From contig NZ_JNYV01000001.1 of assembly GCF_000717275.1 (NCBI RefSeq), positions 62,001-126,000 of the forward strand: 64,000 nucleotides of DNA, given 5' to 3'. Source of the stretch: Kitasatospora arboriphila. GTDB lineage: Bacteria; Actinomycetota; Actinomycetes; Mycobacteriales; Mycobacteriaceae. Of the stretch, positions 57,068-64,000 are shown piece by piece. The translations under genes and the position numbers were made by a program. Each line of letters opens with the position of its first letter. Position 1 is the first letter of the stretch. The notes under the pieces were generated by a model. That model was not told where the DNA came from. It ran no database searches and saw only the letters and a program-made list of their open reading frames with translations.

Positions 57068-58291
57068 ATGGATTTCGCTTACTCCGACCGATGCCTCGAA
57101 TACCGAGATCGCCTTCTCGATTTCATGACGGGGCACGTGTATCCGGCGGAGGAGATCTACGCCAGGCAGATGGCCGAATCCGGCAATCCACATTTCGACC
57201 CGCCGATCATCGAAGAACTCAAGACCGAGGCGAAAGAGCGCGGGCTGTGGAATCTCTTCCATCCCGATCCCCGCTACGGCGCAGGTCTGACCAACTCGGA
57301 GTACGCGCCACTCGCCGAGATCATGGGTCGAAGTGCTGCACTGGCACCGGAGGCAACCAACTGTTCGGCTCCGGACACCGGGAACATGGAAGTGCTGTCG
57401 CTGTTCGGCAGTGATGAACACAAAGAGCGTTGGCTGACGCCACTCCTCGAGGGCACGATCCGGTCCGCGTTTGCGATGACCGAACCGGCGGTCGCCAGCT
57501 CCGACGCGACAAACATCCAGATGAGCATGACCCGGTCGGGGAACGAGTGGATCCTCAACGGCCGAAAGTGGTGGACCTCGAACGCATTACACCCCAACTG
57601 CAAAGTCCTGATCGTGATGGGAAAGACCGATCCCGACGCGGCCGCTCACGCGCAGCAGTCGATGATGGTGGTCCCGATCGACGCTCCAGGTGTCAGGGTC
57701 ATCCGCAACCTGCCGGTGTTCGGTTACCAGGACAGGGAGGGACACGCCGAGGTTCTCTTCGAGGACGTGCGTGTGCCCGACAGCGATGTCCTGGCCGGGG
57801 CCGGCGCAGGTTTCATGATCGGGCAGGCCCGCCTCGGTCCGGGACGGATACACCACTGCATGCGAGCGATCGGGATGGCCGAACGCGCACTGGAGTTGAT
57901 GTGCGAGCGCGCTTCCTCGCGCATCGCATTCGGTAAGCCGCTCGCCGCCCAGGCGAACATCCAGGACTGGATCGCCGAGGCGCGCATCGACATCGAGATG
58001 AATCGATTGCTCACCCTCAAAGCGGCGTGGTTGATGGACACGGTGGGGAACAAACAAGCGCGTACCGAGATCGCTGCCATCAAGGTCGCCGCACCCAACA
58101 TGGCGCTCAAGATCGTCGACCGGGCGATACAGGTCCATGGAGGAGGAGGGGTGTCCGACGACTTCCCACTCGCCAGCATGTACGCGCACCTGCGCGCGCT
58201 TCGTCTGGCCGACGGTCCCGACGAGGTGCACAAGCGGACCATCGCGCGACAGGAGCTCGGGCCTTACCGTAAGACGGAGGCGAAGGCATGA
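57068..58291 (+). CDS. Acyl-CoA dehydrogenase, ACAD10/11 type
   Basis: A 407-residue flavoprotein. Its landmarks are closer to the vertebrate ACAD10/ACAD11 dehydrogenase half than to ordinary fatty-acid ACADs: [67 protein letters not shown] and [15 protein letters not shown]. In that group the enzyme works with a kinase to convert 4-hydroxyacyl-CoA via 4-phosphoacyl-CoA, with elimination of phosphate. ATG at 57068. The stop overlaps the next start by four bases (ATGA), and the next gene encodes the kinase-like half as a separate protein. Confidence 0.93.
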   Translation: MDFAYSDRCLEYRDRLLDFMTGHVYPAEEIYARQMAESGNPHFDPPIIEELKTEAKERGLWNLFHPDPRYGAGLTNSEYAPLAEIMGRSAALAPEATNCSAPDTGNMEVLSLFGSDEHKERWLTPLLEGTIRSAFAMTEPAVASSDATNIQMSMTRSGNEWILNGRKWWTSNALHPNCKVLIVMGKTDPDAAAHAQQSMMVVPIDAPGVRVIRNLPVFGYQDREGHAEVLFEDVRVPDSDVLAGAGAGFMIGQARLGPGRIHHCMRAIGMAERALELMCERASSRIAFGKPLAAQANIQDWIAEARIDIEMNRLLTLKAAWLMDTVGNKQARTEIAAIKVAAPNMALKIVDRAIQVHGGGGVSDDFPLASMYAHLRALRLADGPDEVHKRTIARQELGPYRKTEAKA

Positions 58292-59319
58292 GTACCGCCG
58301 TCGGGATAGACACCGATCTCGTCACCGAATGGATCGTCGGTCTCGATATCGGAGCTGTTGCCCCGCTGTCGTTTTCGCGTATCGGCAATGGTCAATCCAA
58401 TCTGACGTACCGAGTCGGGGACGCCGGCGGACGGCACTGGGTACTCCGTCGCCCGCCACTGGGAGCGCTGCTGGCATCGGCACATGACGTGCTGCGCGAA
58501 CACCGGATCATGTCCGCACTGCAGGACACCCCGGTGCCGGTGCCGAAGATGATCGCCACCACCAGTGATCCGGCTGTCACAGACGCCCCGCTTGTGTTGA
58601 TGGGTTTTGTCGACGGGGTTGTGGTCGACGATGTGGCGGTGGCCTCGGAACTGTCGCCCGAACGGCGGCGAGCCATTGGGTTGAGTCTGCCGCGGGCACT
58701 GGGCACCGTTCATTCGGTCGACCTCGCCAAGGTCGGTCTCGACGATTTGGCGAGCAAGAAGCCGTTTGCGGCCCGACAACTCAAGCGCTGGTCGGCACAA
58801 TGGGAACACTCCAAGACCCAGGACATCGCCGAGATCACCGAGGTCGCCCAGGCGCTTGCCGCGCACGCCCCTGATCAGTCAGAGGTGACACTGGTACACG
58901 GCGACTACTACATGAGCAACGTGATCACCGGGGCCGACAACGGCGAAGTGATCGGCATCGTGGACTGGGAGCTGTGCACGCTCGGGGAACCGCTCGCCGA
59001 CCTGGGCAACCTGTTGGCATTCTGGCCGGAAGCCGGAGACGGGGTGGCCGGGCCCTTCACCGCGCCGACACTTCCCGGGTTTCCGCGGCGGGCCGAGTTG
59101 ATCGCCGGCTATGCCGAGGCGACGGGTCGGGACGTGACCGATGTCGGCTACTGGCACACCCTTGCCCTGTGGCGGTTGACCATCATCGCCGAGGGCGTTC
59201 GCCGACGATTGATCAACGATCCGCGCAATGCTTCGCGCGACGGCGGACCCACGAACAAGGTCATCGACGATCTTGTTGTCCGCACTGTGCAGGTGGGGCG
59301 CGAATCCGGAATCCTGTGA
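58288..59319 (+). CDS. Aminoglycoside-phosphotransferase-like kinase, ACAD11 kinase-half type
   Basis: A 343-residue protein with the APH fold. The start reads [25 protein letters not shown] in pieces typical of the ACAD10/11 N-terminal domain. The catalytic loop is [12 protein letters not shown] (HGD with N five residues later) and the metal-binding [21 protein letters not shown] follows. It should phosphorylate a hydroxyl group, and from family precedent the 4-hydroxy group of an acyl-CoA. ATG at 58288 overlaps the ACAD stop by four bases. It is not expected to confer antibiotic resistance. Confidence 0.9.
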   Translation: MSTAVGIDTDLVTEWIVGLDIGAVAPLSFSRIGNGQSNLTYRVGDAGGRHWVLRRPPLGALLASAHDVLREHRIMSALQDTPVPVPKMIATTSDPAVTDAPLVLMGFVDGVVVDDVAVASELSPERRRAIGLSLPRALGTVHSVDLAKVGLDDLASKKPFAARQLKRWSAQWEHSKTQDIAEITEVAQALAAHAPDQSEVTLVHGDYYMSNVITGADNGEVIGIVDWELCTLGEPLADLGNLLAFWPEAGDGVAGPFTAPTLPGFPRRAELIAGYAEATGRDVTDVGYWHTLALWRLTIIAEGVRRRLINDPRNASRDGGPTNKVIDDLVVRTVQVGRESGIL

Positions 59320-59361
59320 TGGCAGAGACGAACCCGGCCACCGGCCGACAGGGAGGCAACC

Positions 59362-60252
59362 ATGGCGCAGAGGCATGAGCTCGCGGGTAAGACTGTTGTT
59401 GTCACGGGGGCCACATCGGGGCTGGGCAAGGAGACCGCACGGCAGTTGTACGCACAGGGCGCCGACGTCGTCCTCGTGGCCCGAGACGAGGTGAAGGCCG
59501 CAGAAGTGGCCGGCGAGCTCGGTTCGGGGTCACCGGGTCAATCGCCGACCGGCAGTGTCAGTACAGCGTTGGCAGACTTGTCCGATCTGGCGGATGTGCG
59601 TGCGCTGGCGACCGATCTGCAACAGCGATTCGAGCGTATCGATGTGCTGATCAACAACGCCGGCATCGACATCGGTGAGCCGCGTGAGTCCAAGGACGGG
59701 TTCGAACTCACCTTTGCGGTCAACTACCTGGCGCCCTTTGTACTCAGTACCGCGCTGGCGCCCGTCATGGCGGAGGCGGCCGCGGCCGGCGAACCGTCGC
59801 GGATAGTGAACATCAGTTCGTCGGGGCACCGTGGCGGCCACATCGACATCCAGGATTTGCAGGAGAAGGGCCGTAAGTTCAGTGGTCAACGCGTGTACAA
59901 CAATTCGAAGTTGGCGCTGACGCTGTTCACGACCGAACTCGCGCGACGCAACGACCCAGCTCGGTTGGTGGCGAATTGTGCCGATCCGGGATTCGTCAAG
60001 GGCACCACTCTCGGGCGTGATCTGCCGTTCGGATATCAGGTGGTCGGAGTGTTGCTCACGCCGTTCATGGCAACGGTCGACAAAGGTGCCCGGTCAGCGG
60101 TGTGGGCGGCATCCGCACCCGAGGCGGGCACCTTCACTGGCCGCTACGTCAAGGGCGGCAAGCAGATCGAGCCCAGCAAGGACGCTCAGGACACCGAGCT
60201 GGCGGCCCGGCTGTGGGACGCCACCGAAGGACTCATCTCCGGCACGCGGTGA
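59362..60252 (+). CDS. Short-chain dehydrogenase/reductase (retinol-dehydrogenase-like)
   Basis: A 296-residue SDR. VVVTGATSGLGKETARQLY holds the cofactor fingerprint TGATSGLG (residues 13-20), NNAGI is at about 93, and the catalytic YNNSKLALTLFTTEL gives the YxxxK. ISSSGHRGG precedes it. The glutamine/arginine after the second strand (VLVARDEVKAAEV) suits NADP(H). It is on the same strand as the ACAD/kinase pair with 42 bases between, probably one operon, and is convergent with the HxlR gene by one base. Confidence 0.9.
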   Translation: MAQRHELAGKTVVVTGATSGLGKETARQLYAQGADVVLVARDEVKAAEVAGELGSGSPGQSPTGSVSTALADLSDLADVRALATDLQQRFERIDVLINNAGIDIGEPRESKDGFELTFAVNYLAPFVLSTALAPVMAEAAAAGEPSRIVNISSSGHRGGHIDIQDLQEKGRKFSGQRVYNNSKLALTLFTTELARRNDPARLVANCADPGFVKGTTLGRDLPFGYQVVGVLLTPFMATVDKGARSAVWAASAPEAGTFTGRYVKGGKQIEPSKDAQDTELAARLWDATEGLISGTR

Positions 60253-60942
60253 TCATGTCCGGTCTGCCGTGACAGGCCTGGGGATCGCGGCCATCTGCCC
60301 CTGCCCGATCCAGCCGGGCACACGACGGCGGACGTCGTCGGGACCGACGATCTGGACCGTGCCGATGGAACAGGCTTTCTCCCAGGAGCGGTCGCCCCGC
60401 CAGACGGCGGTGAGGTCACGGAGCTCGGCGACGACCGTGGCGGTGGGTTCGAAGCCGGGATCGTAGTCGCAGATGTCCACCTGGCCTTGCGTCACGACCA
60501 GCCACCAGCGGTCGGCGTTGGCAGCCACGCCGCCGAGCCGGAAGGCTATCACCGTGCGGCTCGTCGGCCACACGTCTGTGGGTACTGTCCGGCGCATGTC
60601 CCACATCAGCAGGTGGGGGTCGAGGTCTTCGTCTCCGAGCTCGCCGATCCAGCGGATGCCCCAGGCGTTGAGGGCCTCGACCACCGACGACAGCTCCCTG
60701 CCGCTCGCAGTCATCGCGTAGCTTGTCCGCCCGCCCGCAACGTGGCGTTCGACGACGCCCGCGTGCTCGAGAGTCCGCAACCGCTTGGAGAGCAGTGCAG
60801 GTGACATCCGCGGCACACCGCGCCGTAGTTCATTGAAATGCGTACTGCCGGCGAGTAACTCACGAACAACGAGCAGAGTCCATCGTTCGTCGAGTACCTC
60901 CATCGCCTTCGCGACAGGACAGAACTGGCCGTATCCGGACAT
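60253..60942 (-). CDS. HxlR-family transcriptional regulator
   Basis: A 229-residue regulator. The winged-helix HxlR domain covers about residues 6-105 (CPVAKAMEVLDERWTLLVVRELL, HFNELRRGVPRMSPALLSKRL). A C-terminal extension of about 110 residues (TVIAFRLGGVAANADRWWLVV) resembles the SCP2-like sterol-carrier fold that some actinobacterial HxlR proteins carry. ATG at 60942 follows AAAGGAGGG. The gene is divergent from a methyltransferase, and a perfect palindrome lies in the shared region. Confidence 0.88.
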   Translation of the reverse strand: MSGYGQFCPVAKAMEVLDERWTLLVVRELLAGSTHFNELRRGVPRMSPALLSKRLRTLEHAGVVERHVAGGRTSYAMTASGRELSSVVEALNAWGIRWIGELGDEDLDPHLLMWDMRRTVPTDVWPTSRTVIAFRLGGVAANADRWWLVVTQGQVDICDYDPGFEPTATVVAELRDLTAVWRGDRSWEKACSIGTVQIVGPDDVRRRVPGWIGQGQMAAIPRPVTADRT

Positions 60943-60994
60943 CAACCCTCCTTTGGACCACTCCAGTCAGTACACACCTCGTCCCGGGCACGGA

Positions 60995-61015
60995 CCAGTA
61001 CAAACTCTGTACTGG
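60995..61015. promoter_or_regulatory. Probable HxlR operator
   Basis: CCAGTACA (60995-61002) and TGTACTGG (61008-61015) are exact inverted repeats with a five-base AACTC spacer, in the region between the HxlR gene and the methyltransferase. A further AGTACACA half-site lies at 60968-60975, nearer the regulator start. AGTAC/GTACT symmetry resembles known HxlR-type sites. It could serve both promoters. Confidence 0.7.
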
Positions 61016-61100
61016 ACCGGTTCAGATCCAGCACTGGACTGCAGGCGGGCCACGGTCGGATTCTGAGATGAACCGACCACGCAAGAGATGGGAACATGCC

Positions 61101-61937
61101 ATGGCCACCGACACCACAACCACCACAGCAGGTCACCACACGAATGAACTCAAGATGCGGCACCGCGCAATGTGGGCCTCGGGTGACTACCCGGCGGTCG
61201 CCACGGAGGTGATCGCCGCACTCGGCGAGATCCTGGTGGCCGAACTCGACCTGCAGCGCGGTGACCGCGTGCTCGACGTAGCGGCCGGCTCGGGCAACGC
61301 GTCCGTACCGGCAGCCCGGACCGGAGCCGAGGTGGTCGCGGCCGACCTTGCCCCCGAGCTGTTCGAAGCCGGTCGTGCGTTCGCTGCCGAGCAGGGCGTA
61401 CAGCTGTCCTGGCAGGAGGCCGATGCCGAGGCTCTTCCCTTTGCCGACAACAGTTTTGACGTGGTGATGTCGTGCGTGGGCGTGATGTTCGCTCCTGATC
61501 ACCAGCGATCTGCCGCTGAACTGATCCGGGTCTGTCGCTCGGGAGGACGTATCGGATTGATCAGCTGGACGCCCGGCGGGTTCGTCGGCCGGATGTTCGC
61601 GACCATGAAGCCGTACGCACCCGCGCCACAACCTGGGGCGCAGCCTCCACCACTGTGGGGCGACGAAACCCACGTCCGCGAACTGTTCGGCGACCACGCC
61701 GACATCACTGCCGAGCGGCGGACACTCACCGTCGACCGCTTTCAGAGTCCTGAAGAGTTCCGCCGGTTCTTCAAGGCGACGTACGGACCCACCATCGCGG
61801 TGTACAACGCGAACGCGGCGGACACCGCGGCCGTAGCAGCACTCGACAACGGTCTGGACGATCTCGCCCGCGCTGCGATGAACCACGACGGCGTGATGGA
61901 GTGGGAATATCTGTTGGTCACAGCAACTGTGAGATGA
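61101..61937 (+). CDS. Class I SAM-dependent methyltransferase
   Basis: A 278-residue soluble methyltransferase. Motif I is RVLDVAAGSGNASVPAA at about residues 53-69, the acidic strand end is EVVAADLAPELFEAG, ADAEALPFADNSFDVVMS is motif II, and RSGGRIGLISWTPGG is the final core strand. It belongs to the ubiquinone/menaquinone-type subfamily; the substrate is unknown. ATG at 61101 is chosen for the family N-terminus. The divergent HxlR regulator and the palindrome between them suggest it is the regulated gene. Confidence 0.88.
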   Translation: MATDTTTTTAGHHTNELKMRHRAMWASGDYPAVATEVIAALGEILVAELDLQRGDRVLDVAAGSGNASVPAARTGAEVVAADLAPELFEAGRAFAAEQGVQLSWQEADAEALPFADNSFDVVMSCVGVMFAPDHQRSAAELIRVCRSGGRIGLISWTPGGFVGRMFATMKPYAPAPQPGAQPPPLWGDETHVRELFGDHADITAERRTLTVDRFQSPEEFRRFFKATYGPTIAVYNANAADTAAVAALDNGLDDLARAAMNHDGVMEWEYLLVTATVR

Positions 61938-61944
61938 CCGTTGG

Positions 61945-62901
61945 TCACTCGCTCAGTTGGTCGACAGTCTTGGTAGATCCTTCGGTGATGATGTCGAGTA
62001 TCTGGCGATAGGCGGCGGAGTTCGAGCTCACGATCGAACCGTGATCCTCGCCGTCGATCAACACCACACGACCACTGCCGTTCTCGTTCTTCAGCGCAGT
62101 GACGTATCGCTGCGACAACGAGGGGAGTACCACTGTGTCCCGGGTTCCGTGGACGGCGATCACCGGAGTTCCGGGGTCGAGATTCTGGATCGGGTCCACC
62201 GACGCGTAACGCTCGGGTACCTGCCCGGGAGTCCCGCCGAGGGCCGCGACGATCCGGTCATCGCCGTTGCGAACTGCCTGCACCATGTCCAGCGGACCGG
62301 CCAAGGAGACCACTCTGGTGGGCCGGAACTTCGGATTGCCACCGACCTCGGTGGGATCCAGTTTGTGTCGTGTCCCGCCCCAGACCGCCAGCTGGGCGCC
62401 GGCGCTGTGTCCGACCACCAGTGCGTCGGTGGTCTCCAATTGGGGGAACGTCTTGTCGATCGCGACGACATTGTCGAGGGCCTGGGAAACGTCCTCGAAT
62501 GTGGTCGGCCAACCCCCGCCTGAACCCAGCCGGCGATATTCGATGTTGTACACAGCCATTCCCCGTGCAGCGAGGTCACGGGCGAACGGATCAAAGAGAT
62601 CAGCACCCAGTTGGGACTGCCAGGCGCCGCCGTGGATCAAGACGACCAGGCGTGTCGAATCCACCGCCTGCGGGCCTGCGGGCAGGTAGAGATCACCCCA
62701 GTTCTGCTCCGGGTCCGTTCCGTCCAGAGTCGGGTAGTCGATGCGGGTCACCGTGACCTCGTCTGACACGGAGGGCCCGGCGCTCGCGACAGACGACTGG
62801 GCACCCTCTGGTCCGGTGTCGCCCCCGTCGGAACAGCCGGCGATCAGGCCGGCCGTCGCGGCCAGTGTTCCGAGCAGAGCGAAAATGCGGTGTCGTCGCA
62901 T
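61945..62901 (-). CDS. Secreted lipoprotein with alpha/beta-hydrolase (esterase) fold
   Basis: A 318-residue lipoprotein. The signal peptide ends in LIAGCSD, with the lipidated cysteine. The hydrolase domain follows: LIHGGAWQS (oxyanion HGG), VVGHSAGAQLAVWGG (nucleophile serine in GHSAG), VIAVHGTRDTVV (acid residue) and DGEDHGSIV (histidine). It resembles carboxylesterases of the HSL/BD-FAE group. ATG at 62901 has GGAAGG upstream and a normal signal length; an in-frame ATG at 62916 is less likely. Convergent with the methyltransferase, seven bases between stops. Confidence 0.88.
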   Translation of the reverse strand: MRRHRIFALLGTLAATAGLIAGCSDGGDTGPEGAQSSVASAGPSVSDEVTVTRIDYPTLDGTDPEQNWGDLYLPAGPQAVDSTRLVVLIHGGAWQSQLGADLFDPFARDLAARGMAVYNIEYRRLGSGGGWPTTFEDVSQALDNVVAIDKTFPQLETTDALVVGHSAGAQLAVWGGTRHKLDPTEVGGNPKFRPTRVVSLAGPLDMVQAVRNGDDRIVAALGGTPGQVPERYASVDPIQNLDPGTPVIAVHGTRDTVVLPSLSQRYVTALKNENGSGRVVLIDGEDHGSIVSSNSAAYRQILDIITEGSTKTVDQLSE

Positions 62902-63022
62902 CAAGAGACCTTCCATGGTGTTCAGGCAGTGGGGGTGCGGCGTTCATCGCTCGACTGATGGCCGGACTCCGGGCAACGAGTGTGCGCCCAGATGGGCACA
63001 CGAGGCACAGAGGGCATACGGG

Positions 63023-64000
63023 TCAACTGTCGGCGTCGACGGCAACCGGTGCCATCTTTCGCCATGGCGCCAACACCGCCGGATCCTGCAGTTCCATCCA
63101 CGCGATGACGTCTTGATAGGTGGCACAGATCGTTTCGGGTTTCACACATGCCTCGCGCATGAAATCAGCTGTGGCGGGGTTGAACGCGTTCCCGCTCCAA
63201 TCATTGAAGTGATTGGCGATGACCAAAGGGGCCCGGTTGCCCTCATAGGCGCGCCGGAACATGTAGTCGTAGGACTCCTTGACGATACGGCGGATCTTCG
63301 GTGCGCTGGCGGGGCTGTCCTTGGCTTGGTTGAACGTGAACCAGTAGTTGTAGTCGAGGGCGGTCTGCCTGTGATTGAGCGGTGGTGACCACGTGTACGG
63401 GATGGGGAACTCCCAGATGCTGCCGACCTTGGTCGGCCAGTAGATGCCCGGTTGACGGGCCGCCTTCGACGAATCCCACGTCATGTCGTGCGCTCCCAAG
63501 GCTGGGAACAGTTGTCCCATACCGCCTTCGAGGCAGGGCGTACGCCCGCCTTTGACGGCTTCGGGGCCGAAAGCGAGATCGGGTGTGTTCCGGATGTTGT
63601 TGAGCGACTTCCACTCGGTCATCAGTCGGAAGAACTGATCGAGTTCGTGATTCCATTCGGCGGTGGTCCAATCGCGGCCGGGGTTCTTTGTGCCGGCACA
63701 GAAATGGCCGACGTAATGAGTGCCCATCTCGTGACCGGCGAACCACGTGCGATTGAGATAGTCGACCTGTTCGATGACTTCCTTCTCGGTGCCTCCGAAA
63801 GCCAGTGACGACTCTCCGGCCGCATAACCGGGGCCGGTGTACTTCTTCTTGTTCTTGTCGGTGAGGAAGTACAAGCCGGTCATCAAGGCCGTGAAGCGTG
63901 CATCGACCTCGCTCGCGGTGTCCAGGAAGAGATCCCAGTTTTCTGATACGCCGACACCGTCGAAGGAAAACAACACGAACTGGGGCGGTTTGGCGTTGGG
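63023..64000 (-). CDS. Polysaccharide deacetylase-like protein (5' end beyond window)
   Basis: A 325-residue C-terminal part is visible; the start lies beyond the window end. The NodB-like layout is seen as FVLFSFDGVGVSENWDLFLD (the usual FTFDDG strand, here FSFDG) and GHEMGTHYVGHFC (the His motif that binds metal), followed by ARQPGIYWPTKVGSIWEFPIP and a tail WMELQDPAVLAPWRKM. The sequence is longer and more divergent than standard NodB enzymes, so the substrate (peptidoglycan, chitin or another polymer) is unclear. Confidence 0.75.
   Translation of the reverse strand, partial: PNAKPPQFVLFSFDGVGVSENWDLFLDTASEVDARFTALMTGLYFLTDKNKKKYTGPGYAAGESSLAFGGTEKEVIEQVDYLNRTWFAGHEMGTHYVGHFCAGTKNPGRDWTTAEWNHELDQFFRLMTEWKSLNNIRNTPDLAFGPEAVKGGRTPCLEGGMGQLFPALGAHDMTWDSSKAARQPGIYWPTKVGSIWEFPIPYTWSPPLNHRQTALDYNYWFTFNQAKDSPASAPKIRRIVKESYDYMFRRAYEGNRAPLVIANHFNDWSGNAFNPATADFMREACVKPETICATYQDVIAWMELQDPAVLAPWRKMAPVAVDADS

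Overview
This is a 64 kb stretch of a high-GC actinobacterial chromosome. The gene order secA2, pgsA-like, gcvH, garA, MerR, DUF151, MerR, gcvP, glcB, two CNNM-type genes, guaB1, gnd, blaR-like, blaI, thioesterase, ureABCFGD, ndh follows Mycobacterium tuberculosis Rv1821 to Rv1854c almost gene for gene. That places the organism in the Mycobacteriales. The divergence, codon use and neighbours suggest Gordonia, Williamsia or a relative rather than Mycobacterium; the genus is inference. There is no prophage, insertion sequence, CRISPR array, tRNA or rRNA, so this is ordinary core chromosome followed by a more variable metabolic region.

Layout. 1-5.0 kb: the start of a PPK2 polyphosphate kinase (cut by the window edge), a LysE exporter, a luciferase-like oxidoreductase and two unrecognised envelope-type proteins. 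5.1-12.4 kb: accessory secretion ATPase SecA2, a DinB/DUF664 gene broken by one stop codon, a CDP-alcohol phosphatidyltransferase, GcvH, the FHA switch protein GarA, the division regulator FtsR, a DUF151 protein and a second MerR regulator. 12.4-15.5 kb: a tandem glycine riboswitch and gcvP. 15.5-27.8 kb, nearly all on the minus strand: a solute-binding-like protein, an LppU-like lipoprotein, malate synthase, two CNNM/HlyC membrane proteins, GuaB1, 6-phosphogluconate dehydrogenase and a BlaR/BlaI-type pair. 27.85-27.98 kb: a small RNA gene with a promoter, an IdeR-like iron box and a strong terminator, at the position of the mycobacterial iron-sparing sRNA MrsI. 28.1-34.4 kb: a thioesterase, an aldolase-like protein and the urease operon. 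34.4-46.1 kb: NDH-2, a GNAT acetyltransferase, a thioesterase and recCBD. 46.1-52.6 kb: a PIG-L deacetylase, a coupled Moco-oxidoreductase/flavin-reductase/threonine-aldolase operon, an SRPBCC-epimerase fusion, a VOC protein, an AraC regulator and a small coiled-coil protein. 52.7-64 kb: lipid- or steroid-type catabolic genes (FAD-dependent dehydrogenase, two SDRs, an ACAD11-type dehydrogenase with its kinase-like partner), an HxlR regulator divergent from a methyltransferase, an esterase lipoprotein and a polysaccharide deacetylase cut by the window end.

How the genes fit together. GcvH and GcvP form part of glycine cleavage, with the P protein controlled by a glycine-sensing leader; GarA tunes 2-oxoglutarate and glutamate flow; GlcB serves the glyoxylate shunt. 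UreABC with UreFGD makes a nickel urease without UreE. RecC, RecB and RecD are translationally coupled parts of one helicase-nuclease. The acyl-CoA dehydrogenase and phosphotransferase overlap by four bases and correspond to the two halves of vertebrate ACAD10/11, which suggests 4-hydroxyacyl-CoA breakdown. The least described items are the MrsI-like RNA, the W-to-stop lesion in the DUF664 gene, the loss of the DUF881 gene trio from the secA2-gcvH interval, and several regulatory palindromes.
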